Below are positions 23,972 to 32,333 of a stretch of 48,940 bases of DNA, piece after piece; the first letter of the stretch is position 1; the number at the start of each line of letters is the position of its first letter. The translations under genes and the position numbers were made by a program. Under the pieces are notes generated by a model. That model was given only the letters and a program-made list of their open reading frames with translations. It had not been told where the DNA came from and did no database searches. Source of the stretch: a virus; the IMG/VR virus record IMGVR_UViG_3300046009_003988, positions 1 through 48,940 of that record; one strand, 5' to 3'.

Positions 23972-25900
23972 TTAGCTCCAACGTAATGTTGAAACGCCTT
24001 GACCTAGATTAGTAGTCAATTGAGTAACACCAGTACGCAATGAACTTACTAGAACTTTACGTTGTGTTTCTACTAGATCTTGTGTATCTAAACGTAGACC
24101 ACGTTGATTACCGGCTAAGAAGTTAGCTGGGGCAACGCATAATGCACCGATATTAGTAGTTGCAGTAGCTGCACCACCTGCTTTAGCTGGGAACATGCTA
24201 GATACTAGAACTGGTGTATTACCAATCATACCAACTTGGCCTGTTAACAATGTAGCTGCAGGACCAACTTTATCCATAGTTTGGAAAGCTGTATCATCTA
24301 ACAAATCGTAGTAAACTTCAGTAGAAACGATAAACGCTAATTCTGAAGGCTCTAGACCCCAAGCACCTAAATCTTTACGCAATGCACGTAGGTTAGCAAT
24401 TGAAGCAACGCCAGTATTTGTTGGAACAACTACTGAAGTAGCGTCATAGATTGACAAACCTTTAACTGGATCAGAACCAGAACCGGCACCGATTAAGTAT
24501 GCTTTATCAACAGCACGAGCTACGCGACGGATCATTGCATCACGGATAGTAGGTAACAAGATTAACAATGAATCTTCTTCCTCTTCGTATGCTAAGTATT
24601 CCATTGTTGCAACTTTATATGCATTCAATGTTACAGCACCCAATTGATGAGTTTGTGCAGAACCTGGAGATGCGGTTGTACCGAATTGAGCATTAGTAAT
24701 CCAAGTTGCATCACCTGCTTCTGGGTTTACTGGAATTGTCATAACGTTAGTTTGCATATTGATGCCACGCAACAATGGAGCAACAACTAAACGACGACGG
24801 ATTTCATTTTCCATGTTCAATGAAACTTCTAATTCCCAAGTAGCTGAAGGAACGTGAGCTCCTGCTTTTTCAACGATGCCAGCACCGTATTTAGTATCTT
24901 GGATAGATTTACCAGTGATTTTTGAAAGTAGATATGCAGATTCTTTCTCAGCATAAGCAGCACCTTCTTTATCGCCAGCAAAGTTCATTTTGCTTTTTTG
25001 AATAGCTTCTAATTCTTTAGATTTTTCTTTGATTACTTCTTCTAAGCCAGCGATAGCTGATTTATTAGTAACTTCTTGAGCATCTAAACGTTTTGTGATA
25101 TCAGCTAAAAGTTGTTCAGCACCTGAAGTACCTGAAGTAACTACAGTAGCTTTAGCAACAGCGTCAGCGATGCGTTTTTCAACGGCAGCAGCTTCAGCAG
25201 CTTTTTCTGCATCAGCAGCTTTTTCAGCAGCTTGAGCGTCGATTACAGTTTGAGCAGCAGCAGCTGCAGTCTTAGCCAATAAGGCTTCTAAATCTTTTGG
25301 ATCCATAAAAATTTCCTCTTTTTGTTGAACGGTTGGTTCTTCTAATGTTTTTTGCTCTTTAGCAGGTTCATTAGTTGAAAACTGTTTTTTAAATAAATTA
25401 TAGTCATCGTCACTTTCAAAAGACTTTGACAAACTAAATGTACTATCTTGATTTGCAGGCACTGATACTACTGATATTTCTAGTAGCTCTAGCTCTTTAA
25501 TAATAAAGAGGTCAGTAATTGAATCATAAGTTGCATCTTTGATTATGAATCCTACAGAAAAAGCTGTAAGAACACCATCTTTTACTAAATTAAATACATC
25601 TTCTGCGGCTGCAGAAATACGTGCTTTAATCCATAAACCTTTATCCTCTATCTTGTATTCTGACATTCTGCCGATAGGTTCGTCATGGTCATGATACGCT
25701 AAAATAATAGGGTTTTTAAGGTAATTTTGAAGTCCCTTTTCCCAAACAGTTTTAGGGATTACATCACCACTTCTATCTACCGTAGTAGTATTTGCATACC
25801 CTTCAATAAATATAGAGTCTATAGTTTCCCCAGTTGTGGGTAAAGGGGCGCTTTTTTGGAAAAGCGAGTCCAGTCGAATGACTTTACCTTTTATATCCAT
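23972..25900 (-). CDS. HK97-type prohead protease fused to major capsid protein
   Basis: 642 residues. Residues 1-165 are an S78-type prohead protease: FIEGYANTTTVDRSGDVIPK, the catalytic-region His in ILAYHDHDEPIGR (His70/His72) and Ser115 in LTAFSVGF. Residues 199-305 are Ala/Lys/Glu-rich coiled coil, like the delta scaffold. Residues 310-642 are the HK97-fold capsid protein (N-arm AGAHVPSATWELEV; end LGQGVSTLRWS). In most HK97-like phages protease and capsid are separate; fusions are known. An internal start at Met199 could also yield a scaffold-capsid protein without protease. Confidence 0.92.
   Translation of the reverse strand: MDIKGKVIRLDSLFQKSAPLPTTGETIDSIFIEGYANTTTVDRSGDVIPKTVWEKGLQNYLKNPIILAYHDHDEPIGRMSEYKIEDKGLWIKARISAAAEDVFNLVKDGVLTAFSVGFIIKDATYDSITDLFIIKELELLEISVVSVPANQDSTFSLSKSFESDDDYNLFKKQFSTNEPAKEQKTLEEPTVQQKEEIFMDPKDLEALLAKTAAAAAQTVIDAQAAEKAADAEKAAEAAAVEKRIADAVAKATVVTSGTSGAEQLLADITKRLDAQEVTNKSAIAGLEEVIKEKSKELEAIQKSKMNFAGDKEGAAYAEKESAYLLSKITGKSIQDTKYGAGIVEKAGAHVPSATWELEVSLNMENEIRRRLVVAPLLRGINMQTNVMTIPVNPEAGDATWITNAQFGTTASPGSAQTHQLGAVTLNAYKVATMEYLAYEEEEDSLLILLPTIRDAMIRRVARAVDKAYLIGAGSGSDPVKGLSIYDATSVVVPTNTGVASIANLRALRKDLGAWGLEPSELAFIVSTEVYYDLLDDTAFQTMDKVGPAATLLTGQVGMIGNTPVLVSSMFPAKAGGAATATTNIGALCVAPANFLAGNQRGLRLDTQDLVETQRKVLVSSLRTGVTQLTTNLGQGVSTLRWS
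25304..25319 (-). promoter_or_regulatory. Internal ribosome-binding site and start in the capsid fusion
   Basis: On the minus strand AGAGGAAA lies 5 bases before the ATG of Met199 (ATGGATCCAAAAGAT). This ATG opens the delta-coiled coil and capsid part (MDPKDLEALLAKTAAAAA). The spacing and purine content are as good as at the real gene starts nearby. Confidence 0.7.
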
Positions 25901-25909
25901 ATTGCTCCT

Positions 25910-27100
25910 TTAATTATTCCCTGGGGGTGCTGGGTCGGCTTTAGGCTTACCACCTACCGAGGGATTTGCTGCAGAACCAGCTATATTAGCTGGGATTCTT
26001 ATTTCATCTGCCCCTTCTAACTTAGCATAACGTAATTCAATACGTGCTTCATTAGGGGTTAAGATGCCCGCATTTACTAATGTTGAGTGATACGCTGCAA
26101 CATCTTTAATATCGGGTTGTAATGCTGAAACACCTGAAGTGATTGGTTCGATATCATAACCGAAGAATCTTTCAAGAGCTGATGTATATTTTGTTACAAT
26201 GGGTAGTACTGTTTCAAGATATAGTAGTCTAAGATTAGGTGCTATATTTGCATTATTTCCACCATCTAAAAGAATTGGTGGAACTCCAAGAGCTTTAAGT
26301 ACTTTTGTATCGTGAGTTTGGATAGAGACATCAAAGTCCATATCTTTAAAACTTGCTGTAGACATTGATTTAAGTTTTAATCCACTGTCTAGTATAATTG
26401 GCTTCTTAGCCCCATTCTTTGGACTATACTGTGTACGCCATTTTTCTATTGTTTTATCTTTTGCTAACTGTGAAAGTGTATTCTCTGTTTCGAGTACTAA
26501 CCCTGTAACAGCACCATTTTCAAAAAACTGATCTTGGAAAGTTTGCATACGATATAGTATATCTAAACTTCTTTTTGCTGACTCTAATCTTGAGCTTCCG
26601 CGATATATGCCTATTGATGATAAATCACGTATATGGAAGACTTCATCTGTTGAGAACTTTGTAATATTATTATATAGGTAATGTGATATAAAAGTTTTAG
26701 GGTCTGGAGCAATTACCATCATATTTGCTGGTAGGTGGTATAGGAAAGCCCCATCCCAATAAATAAATATATTACCTTCTAGAATGAAATCTGTAAAGAT
26801 TGCTGTTCTAAAATCTTGAATGCTTTGATAAGGATTAGGTTTATAGTTTAATAAACTATTTAATTGTTTTGCACGAATACCTGTGGCAACTCCGTCAAAA
26901 ACTTTATCCTTAATATCATAGTTGAGACTAGCGCAAGAACTAGTAATCATATTAGTGCCGCGATTTACAGTCTCTAACTTACTAAATGCTTGTATATAAT
27001 TTATTAGTTGGTCAGAAGAAATTAGAGAACCACTGTTTTGAGCGATTATCTCCTGTGCTGGGTTGTTCTTCTGAAACCAATTTAACGGATTCCATTCCAT
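25910..27100 (-). CDS. Portal protein, HK97 family
   Basis: 396 residues. Family signatures: N-terminal NPLNWFQ, LLNYKPNPYQSIQDFRTAIF, LEGNIFIYWDG, and LKALGVPPILLDGGNNANIA near residue 270, with the C-terminal YAKLEGADEIRIPAN. The portal ring is the DNA channel and binds terminase. It lies between TerL and the protease-capsid gene. Its first 89 bases overlap the end of the HNH gene in another frame. Confidence 0.93.
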   Translation of the reverse strand: MEWNPLNWFQKNNPAQEIIAQNSGSLISSDQLINYIQAFSKLETVNRGTNMITSSCASLNYDIKDKVFDGVATGIRAKQLNSLLNYKPNPYQSIQDFRTAIFTDFILEGNIFIYWDGAFLYHLPANMMVIAPDPKTFISHYLYNNITKFSTDEVFHIRDLSSIGIYRGSSRLESAKRSLDILYRMQTFQDQFFENGAVTGLVLETENTLSQLAKDKTIEKWRTQYSPKNGAKKPIILDSGLKLKSMSTASFKDMDFDVSIQTHDTKVLKALGVPPILLDGGNNANIAPNLRLLYLETVLPIVTKYTSALERFFGYDIEPITSGVSALQPDIKDVAAYHSTLVNAGILTPNEARIELRYAKLEGADEIRIPANIAGSAANPSVGGKPKADPAPPGNN

Positions 27101-27470
27101 TTAACTTCCTTTTCTGGTTTTCGACCCACATACCTTGCTTGGAAGCAGTAATAAGCGCAGGCGATTTACCATAGATTTTATGCAGCTGTTGGTGATGCTT
27201 ATTGCATAACGTGAATACGTCTTCATACAACTCTTTATGATGTGTATTGATAAACTCTTCCCGTATTGCTAAAACATCGTCATCTGTTTCTATACTATAG
27301 TTCTTTTCCCTAGCCCACTTCTCAAAAAGATTGGTAAGTCCGTGTGTATGATGCAATTCTAAATCTTGTGTAGTTCCACAAATATAACAATTAGGTAGCT
27401 TTATATAAGCTGCTTTAGCCCCATCTCGTATCCATTTAATGGCTACACGCTTGTTCGTATTAGTTGCCAT
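27012..27470 (-). CDS. HNH endonuclease
   Basis: 152 residues. The core is CYICGTTQDLELHHTHGL (Cys-x-x-Cys and the HH of the HNH motif), followed by LCNKHHQQLHK, which completes the metal site. HNH proteins encoded next to terminase and portal often take part in DNA packaging, and others are free-standing homing enzymes; position favours packaging. The last 89 bases overlap the portal start. Promoter at 27497-27525. Confidence 0.88.
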   Translation of the reverse strand: MATNTNKRVAIKWIRDGAKAAYIKLPNCYICGTTQDLELHHTHGLTNLFEKWAREKNYSIETDDDVLAIREEFINTHHKELYEDVFTLCNKHHQQLHKIYGKSPALITASKQGMWVENQKRKLNGMESVKLVSEEQPSTGDNRSKQWFSNFF

Positions 27471-27496
27471 GTTATTATTCTTCTACAATTTTATAA

Positions 27497-27525
27497 AGTA
27501 TAGCATCATAGCAACTTGTGGTCAA
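27497..27525 (-). promoter_or_regulatory. Promoter for HNH-portal-capsid transcription
   Basis: Minus strand TTGACC, 17 bases, TATACT, 27 bases before the HNH gene and after the terminator at 27561-27592. Confidence 0.75.
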
Positions 27526-27560
27526 GGAGAAAAATTATTTTGGTATAAAATATAAAACAT

Positions 27561-27592
27561 AAAAAAGCCTAGAGGTTAATCTAGGCTTTTTT
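27561..27592 (-). terminator. Bidirectional terminator between TerL unit and HNH gene
   Basis: AAAAAAGCCTAGA and TCTAGGCTTTTTT form a perfect stem with A and T tracts on either side, immediately after the small coiled-coil gene. Confidence 0.9.
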
Positions 27593-27594
27593 AC

Positions 27595-27831
27595 TTACTT
27601 ACTACAAATACATTGCCAAAGACTTCTTGACCTCAGCGCTTCAATTTCAGCATTTAAAGAACTGATTTGATGCAATGAATCCTCCCGTATATTTTTAATA
27701 AGTACTTCAGCTGCTGACAGCTCTTCTAGTAAATCTACTATAAACTGATCTCGGTTTATTATCTTGTCATAGGCTTTCTCCAGTTCACTATATTGGAAGG
27801 TTAATCTATCTATTTCTTCTTGAAGTTCCAT
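27595..27831 (-). CDS. Small coiled-coil protein next to TerL
   Basis: 78 residues with a heptad-like acidic helix (LQEEIDRLTFQYSELEKAYD, later SSLNAEIEALRSR) and a C-terminal WQCICSK. It starts 2 bases after the TerL stop, so it is co-translated with TerL. No known family recognised. The predicted coiled coil suggests an oligomeric packaging accessory or an unrelated small protein; unresolved. Confidence 0.65.
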   Translation of the reverse strand: MELQEEIDRLTFQYSELEKAYDKIINRDQFIVDLLEELSAAEVLIKNIREDSLHQISSLNAEIEALRSRSLWQCICSK

Positions 27832-27833
27832 AA

Positions 27834-29120
27834 TTATCTTGTATAACTATAAAGTGCATAGCGAAGCGCATCCGCCATGTGTGAATATTCATTATGTTTT
27901 GGGCGTTCTTTTAATAGATTAGCATTAGTATCCCATTGATATTGATCTAACATATCTGTTACATTTGTACAATGTGACATTACATAAAGCTGGTCTGTTT
28001 CAATAATAGTACGACAATAAGCAATACCATCTAAAACAGATTTCTTGGCCTTGATAGTTGCTATATCATACTCATATGCTAAATCATGTGCCATCTGAGC
28101 TGCTGCACTATCTATAAATATTGTTTCGATTCCCCACTTATCTGATAGTTCTTGTATTTTAATAGCATGGTCTTTAGTACCAACTTCGTTATTTAAATAC
28201 TCGTCTAATATATAGAATTTATTTGTTGAGTAGTGAAATCCAATTACTAAGAACGCTGTATAGTCTCGATAACCGGGATCTAGTCCTGCAAATATTTCCA
28301 TATCACCAACTGGAAATTCTTCAATAATATTAGTATCTGGTAAGTTATAGATAGCACCTTGGAAACTATTAAATGAAGCCATGTACTCTTGTTCGAACTC
28401 TACCTTTGACATACCTTTACGGGCTTCAGCTACATCTTTTTCTGACATACGAGTATTCTCAGTATAGTCAGCGTGTAGGCTAATCCACTCATCAAAAGTT
28501 GGGTCATTTCCACGGTCAAAGAATTTACTAAACCAGTTCTGCTTACCACGAGGTGTAGAGATAAATATAGCTTTACTATTGGGTTTATCTAGTGTAGGTC
28601 GTAGTGCCACGTTGAAAGCATCTTCGCCTTCTGATGTTAGTGCGGCTTCATCAAATATAATTAGGTCATAGCTGCGACCAACGCAACTATCAACTTGCCC
28701 AACTGAACCCATACGAATAGTAGAACCATTACCTAGTTCCAGTACTCGATCCTTCATGTTATCTTTAGTAACTTCTAAGTCGAAATGTTTTACAAGCTTA
28801 CGTTGTAGTTCAAATGATATACTTGACAAGTTATAGTTAGGTGACATAATTAATACATTAGTATTTGGAACTAGTGTTACTAATTGACCAACTACATTTG
28901 CAATATATGTCTTGCCAACTCGACGAGAATAAGCTGCTACAATAAAACGATACTTAGGACTATTAACCGCATTAACCAATGCAGTTTGGGGTCTATTGAA
29001 TTCATCCCAACTATTAATAAGCTTAAGGTAGTTTTCAATAGGTAATTTTATAAACTTTAGGTCTGATGGAAATTCTTGTAGTAAGTCCCCTGTTATTTCT
29101 GGTCTACTAATGGTAAGCAT
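27834..29120 (-). CDS. terL: Terminase large subunit
   Basis: 428 residues. ATPase: Walker A AAYSRRVGKT (62-71), Walker B LIIFDEAAL (153-161), coupling motif FISTPRG near 187. RNase H-like nuclease: Asp281 in AGLDPGYRDYTAF, Asp337 in IFIDSAAAQ, and C-terminal HMADALRYALY. It pumps DNA into the prohead and cuts the concatemer. It lies between a small membrane ORF and a coiled-coil gene, with sugar-modifying genes inserted between it and the terS-like gene. Confidence 0.97.
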   Translation of the reverse strand: MLTISRPEITGDLLQEFPSDLKFIKLPIENYLKLINSWDEFNRPQTALVNAVNSPKYRFIVAAYSRRVGKTYIANVVGQLVTLVPNTNVLIMSPNYNLSSISFELQRKLVKHFDLEVTKDNMKDRVLELGNGSTIRMGSVGQVDSCVGRSYDLIIFDEAALTSEGEDAFNVALRPTLDKPNSKAIFISTPRGKQNWFSKFFDRGNDPTFDEWISLHADYTENTRMSEKDVAEARKGMSKVEFEQEYMASFNSFQGAIYNLPDTNIIEEFPVGDMEIFAGLDPGYRDYTAFLVIGFHYSTNKFYILDEYLNNEVGTKDHAIKIQELSDKWGIETIFIDSAAAQMAHDLAYEYDIATIKAKKSVLDGIAYCRTIIETDQLYVMSHCTNVTDMLDQYQWDTNANLLKERPKHNEYSHMADALRYALYSYTR

Positions 29121-29250
29121 AGTAACTGCTTACGCACATCAACACATAAAACCATGGGCTAACAAAGAAACCCAGTAAAAAGAAAGCTACTTCTAATACA
29201 CTTACTTGTATATTAGGCTTTCGGACGGCAGTCAATATTTTTGCTAACAT
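29107..29250 (-). CDS. Small single-span membrane protein overlapping FkbM and TerL genes
   Basis: 47 residues: a basic N-terminus (MLAKILTAVRKPN), then a strongly hydrophobic stretch (VLEVAFFLLGFFVSPWFYVL) and a Tyr-rich end. It overlaps the 3' end of the methyltransferase gene by 38 bases and the TerL start by 14. It fills a gap that otherwise has no gene. The ribosome-binding site is weak (GGGA). Hydrophobic pattern and gap-filling position support reality; function unknown. Confidence 0.5.
   Translation of the reverse strand: MLAKILTAVRKPNIQVSVLEVAFFLLGFFVSPWFYVLMCVSSYYAYH
29174..29222 (-). terminator. Possible terminator after FkbM gene
   Basis: Minus strand GAAAGC...GCTTTC encloses CTAATATAC/GTGTATTAG, followed by TTTTTACT. 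It overlaps the small membrane ORF, so it may be an attenuator rather than a full stop. Confidence 0.4.
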
Positions 29251-29938
29251 AGTTCTTATCCCATATATTTTGTTTAAGTTTAAAGAAGTTATCTGGTCGG
29301 TAAAGTGCAGGATTATGCGCAGTCCAAGTATATCCTAGTTCTTCCAAGAATTTGTGTAATTCAGCGCTTTTGCTAGGTCTATCATCTTCAATATATAGTA
29401 TAGGTTTACAACGAGCAATAGTTTCAACAGCTCCACGTAATACTTCTGTTTCATAGCCTTCAACATCAATCTTTATTAGCCCCACATTTTCAAAATTAAA
29501 ACTATCTAGTGTACGAACTTCTACATCTATAGTTCCCAATAACCCGCGACTACCAATGCTCATGCCACCGACATTATTTTTATCATCATACCTAATCTTA
29601 GGCATTTTGGCGGTTTCAGCCTTACTACCCAACCCTAAGTTGTAGCAGGTGCCAAGCATATTCTTTTGTAGCACATTGAAGACTTCGGGTTGAGGTTCAA
29701 ACGATACTACTTGAAATCCGCTAAACTCTAGTGCTTGGCTTATGCAGCCAATGTTAGCCCCAATATCAAGTACTAGCATATCTTGTTCTGTAGCACTCTC
29801 AGCTAGTTCTGCTAGTGAGATTATGTATTCTGTTTCATCTGGATTGTACTCACCATAGTGGTGAATACTTCTACCAACATATTCATCTTTACCAAAGTAA
29901 AAGCATTTACCCCAGCGACCATCTACACTTCTAATCAT
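29213..29938 (-). CDS. FkbM-family SAM-dependent methyltransferase
   Basis: 241 residues. SAM-binding motif I VLDIGANIG (56-64), FEPQPEVF (80-87), then LIKIDVEGYETEVLRG, the family signature in the C-terminal half. FkbM enzymes O-methylate sugars or small molecules. It sits after a TPR-glycosyltransferase and before TerL in the late operon. Inference: modifies a glycan, perhaps on host surface polysaccharide or a virion protein. Confidence 0.9.
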   Translation of the reverse strand: MIRSVDGRWGKCFYFGKDEYVGRSIHHYGEYNPDETEYIISLAELAESATEQDMLVLDIGANIGCISQALEFSGFQVVSFEPQPEVFNVLQKNMLGTCYNLGLGSKAETAKMPKIRYDDKNNVGGMSIGSRGLLGTIDVEVRTLDSFNFENVGLIKIDVEGYETEVLRGAVETIARCKPILYIEDDRPSKSAELHKFLEELGYTWTAHNPALYRPDNFFKLKQNIWDKNYVSKNIDCRPKA

Positions 29939-30065
29939 ATATTCTACGCACTTCCATTATAAATTCATATTTTGCTAATTGCAGTAGTAATTCGGCCTGA
30001 GTCCCAATAAACTCTTCAGACTGCATCATAGTTCCAACTTGATAATATATTCTCCATTTAGCCAT
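29931..30065 (-). CDS. Small protein between glycosyltransferase and methyltransferase
   Basis: 44 residues (MAKWRIYYQVGTMMQSEEFI then a helical LLLQLAKYEFIMEVRR). The start overlaps the glycosyltransferase stop by 8 bases, and the end overlaps the FkbM start by 8 bases (ATGATTAG). This tight double overlap is the best evidence that it is translated. No family recognised. Confidence 0.6.
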   Translation of the reverse strand: MAKWRIYYQVGTMMQSEEFIGTQAELLLQLAKYEFIMEVRRIYD

Positions 30066-31266
30066 AAAACTTATCCTTTGCATCGTTAATTACTTGTTTA
30101 AATACTTCATCCCAGCTATTGGGGTTACGGTATACTCGTACTGAATTGTACCAAGCGTTGCTAGAGCTATTAGTATTGCCCCAACGGAAGTCTGTGTCTT
30201 TCAATGGTTGCAATAACCAGCACTCAACACCAAGCGAACCACATAAGTGTGCAACGGATGTATCTACGCAAATTACTAAATCCATGTTTATGCAAGCTTG
30301 AGCAGTTGATACCCAGTCAGTGGTACCAAGTGACTTAATATGTTTAGTTCCGCGAAACCCAGGGGTTAAGCACCACAAGTTAGCATACTTAGCTAGCGGA
30401 TGGAATCTATGAGGATTAACACTACGATTATGATCGTTAGCATGATTTGGGTTACCACTGAATACAATTCCTATATTAATATCTGCCATGGGCTCACGGC
30501 TAAAACCAGTTATCCACTCACCGGGCATCATGGGAAATATATGCGCTAGTGAGGGCATAAAAATTGCATGAGTAGCAGGCGCATCACGACCGTCTAATAC
30601 CGTGGTAACATCTAAACAAGCAAATAGTGGTGCGATATCATTATTGCACTGAACATAAATATTTTTACAAAAGTTTTTCAACAATGGTATATAACGGGCA
30701 AACATCAGGTTGTCCCCATATCCCTGTTCTGCATACACAAGAATACTATCGACCTGCGACCCATCCCATAATTTTACATTGGGGTTAGGTAGTTGAATTT
30801 TTATTGCAGGTGTCTTACGGAAGCGTTCTTGGTAAAGAGTCCAGCCCTCTTCGAAAAATTCGGGGTGACCACTGCATGCTACACGTAGCAGTGCGCACGA
30901 TAGGTTCCAAGCACAACTATAGTAGTTGGGATCAATGGCCAGGGCACGACGGTAGTGTGCAATTGCCAACTCATCGTTGCCAACCGAGTAGTAGTACAAG
31001 CCAAGGTTAGATAAAGCTAAAGTATAGTCGGTGTCTAAAAAGCTACCATCCAGCATGGGCACAGTTGCCGAATTAGCTAATAATAGGTGTGTATAACACT
31101 GTGTATCACGATCAATGCCACGATAGCAAGTGGCTATATTTAGGTAAGCTTCCTTTGATGGAAAAAGCGCAATTGAACGTTTAAAAAATCCAATCGCTTT
31201 GTCATAAGACTTTTTCTCTAATAGTGCAACACCACGGTTGTATGCTAGGGCTGCTTCCAATCTCAT
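30058..31266 (-). CDS. TPR-repeat glycosyltransferase-like protein
   Basis: 402 residues. Residues 1-150 contain tetratricopeptide repeats (YNRGVALLEKKSYDKAIGFF; LGLYYYSVGNDELAIAHYRR). Residues 165-400 look like a GT-B glycosyltransferase C-terminal half: GYGDNLMFARYIPLL, GIVFSGNPNHANDHNRS and DLVICVDTSVAHLCGSLG, similar to heptosyltransferase (GT9) or SPINDLY-type ends. Such TPR-transferases occur in the late regions of some aquatic phages. Inference: glycosylates a virion or surface component, with FkbM then methylating it. Confidence 0.85.
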   Translation of the reverse strand: MRLEAALAYNRGVALLEKKSYDKAIGFFKRSIALFPSKEAYLNIATCYRGIDRDTQCYTHLLLANSATVPMLDGSFLDTDYTLALSNLGLYYYSVGNDELAIAHYRRALAIDPNYYSCAWNLSCALLRVACSGHPEFFEEGWTLYQERFRKTPAIKIQLPNPNVKLWDGSQVDSILVYAEQGYGDNLMFARYIPLLKNFCKNIYVQCNNDIAPLFACLDVTTVLDGRDAPATHAIFMPSLAHIFPMMPGEWITGFSREPMADINIGIVFSGNPNHANDHNRSVNPHRFHPLAKYANLWCLTPGFRGTKHIKSLGTTDWVSTAQACINMDLVICVDTSVAHLCGSLGVECWLLQPLKDTDFRWGNTNSSSNAWYNSVRVYRNPNSWDEVFKQVINDAKDKFYG

Positions 31267-31739
31267 AGTTGACCTTTTAGTAGTTTTTCCATTAGATTAC
31301 CATATGCCCCACTACCAAACTCATTTACTTGTACATTCACTTGATTTTTTACACTTTCTGATTTTAATTTTTCTAAGGCTATTTGCCTGTCTAAGGTTTC
31401 TATGGTCATTTTATGTGACAAGGCTAATAGGTCTGCAATATCTTTGCCCGACCCTACTCCGGCCTCCTCAAGTTCTTGAAACTTTTGACCTATTAATGCA
31501 TCCATGGCACTACGGAGTTTAAATTGATTGTTAAATCCAACATTCATAAATACATTGTCTATGTAAGTTTTAACCTCGCGCTTGGCAAGCATGGTAGTTA
31601 CCATATCTACAGGCATATCAAGTTCTGTGGCAACCTTTTGCAAATCCTGTAATTGTAGGTAGGCATTGGCTACTTCAAGACCCTCGGGACTTATTCGCAA
31701 AGTCTCTGCTGGCGTGTTGGTGGGTACGATATTGTTCAT
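31263..31739 (-). CDS. Terminase small subunit-like protein
   Basis: 158 residues. An N-terminal helix-turn-helix-like region (NAYLQLQDLQKVATELDMPV then MVTTMLAKREVKTYI) is followed by helices and a charged C-terminus. This fits small terminases, which bind the packaging site and regulate TerL. First gene of the minus late block, with its promoter at 31774-31802 and a G-rich region upstream. It is separated from TerL by sugar-modifying genes, which is unusual. Confidence 0.75.
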   Translation of the reverse strand: MNNIVPTNTPAETLRISPEGLEVANAYLQLQDLQKVATELDMPVDMVTTMLAKREVKTYIDNVFMNVGFNNQFKLRSAMDALIGQKFQELEEAGVGSGKDIADLLALSHKMTIETLDRQIALEKLKSESVKNQVNVQVNEFGSGAYGNLMEKLLKGQL

Positions 31740-31773
31740 GTTGTGTAACCTGGTTAAATTGACATTATATAGT

Positions 31774-31802
31774 ATTATAGCATTTCAAGAAAATTCCTGC
31801 AA
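31774..31802 (-). promoter_or_regulatory. Late-block promoter upstream of terS
   Basis: Minus strand TTGCAG, 17 bases, TATAAT, 35 bases before the terS-like start. It diverges from the plus promoter at 32048. Confidence 0.75.
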
Positions 31803-32040
31803 GTCAAAAATTTTTGAGGCATTGGTTGGGGATTTGGGGAATGTGGAAAATTTGGGAAGATTGTGTTGGCTTAGGGTCAGTTTCTGAGGCGGTGGTAGGC
31901 GCTGCGTACAAAGTGACTTTTTGAAAAAAATCCAAAATTAGGCTCTGTGTATGGGCCCCAGCAGGTCTAAATGCGAATGTGTCTCATTACCGCCCCCGTC
32001 TAAGCAAGAAGCGTGCCAACTATTTTTATTTATTTTACAT
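31803..32040. other. Non-coding G-rich intergenic region (candidate packaging or regulatory site)
   Basis: About 240 bases without a credible gene between divergent transcription units. Bases 31818-31900 are strongly G-rich on the plus strand with imperfect repeats (GGTTGGGGAT, GATTTGGGGAAT, AATTTGGGAAGA), followed by GGGCCCC and a C-rich stretch near 31990. Cos or pac sites usually lie next to the small terminase gene, so this is the natural candidate. Confidence 0.45.
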
Positions 32041-32047
32041 ATAATGC

Positions 32048-32075
32048 TTGCATTATTTAATCATTCATATATAAT
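32048..32075 (+). promoter_or_regulatory. First plus-strand promoter
   Basis: TTGCAT, 16 bases, TATAAT, 38 bases before the small gene at 32114. Confidence 0.65.
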
Positions 32076-32113
32076 AACTACATCAAGACAACAAACAAGC
32101 AACGGGAAATACA

Positions 32114-32239
32114 ATGACACAATATATAGCAACTAGAAAAGATAATACAACATTCACATTCTTTGCAAGCTCACTAGCTATGGCTAGGCATTTTGCACTA
32201 GCAACAGGTGAGATGGTTAAATCAATATCTAAAATATAA
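32114..32239 (+). CDS. Small hypothetical protein
   Basis: 41 residues (MTQYIATRKDNTTFTFFASS then AMARHFALATGEMVKSISKI). GGGAAATACA precedes the ATG as ribosome-binding site, and a promoter lies 38 bases upstream. The promoter of the next gene begins 4 bases after the stop, so this is a one-gene unit. No family recognised. Confidence 0.65.
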   Translation: MTQYIATRKDNTTFTFFASSLAMARHFALATGEMVKSISKI

Positions 32240-32242
32240 CAC

Positions 32243-32271
32243 TTGATTATTTTAATTAGATAGCGTATAAT
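32243..32271 (+). promoter_or_regulatory. Promoter of HTH paralogue A
   Basis: TTGATT, 17 bases, TATAAT. The leader that follows is similar to that of HTH paralogue B (TATAATG, TTTTAATGGTTA). Confidence 0.8.
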
Positions 32272-32285
32272 GTTTTTAATGGTTA

Positions 32286-32309
32286 GCAATTCACCATATC
32301 AAGAATTGC
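32286..32309 (+). promoter_or_regulatory. Inverted repeat in HTH paralogue A leader
   Basis: GCAATTC and GAATTGC are separated by 10 bases, starting about 8 bases after the expected transcription start. The paralogue B leader has AGCAAT and ATTGCT at the matching place (36411-36436). It may be an operator for the encoded HTH protein or a 5' mRNA hairpin. Confidence 0.6.
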
Positions 32310-32333
32310 AAATAAAATTTTGGAGAAATTAAA

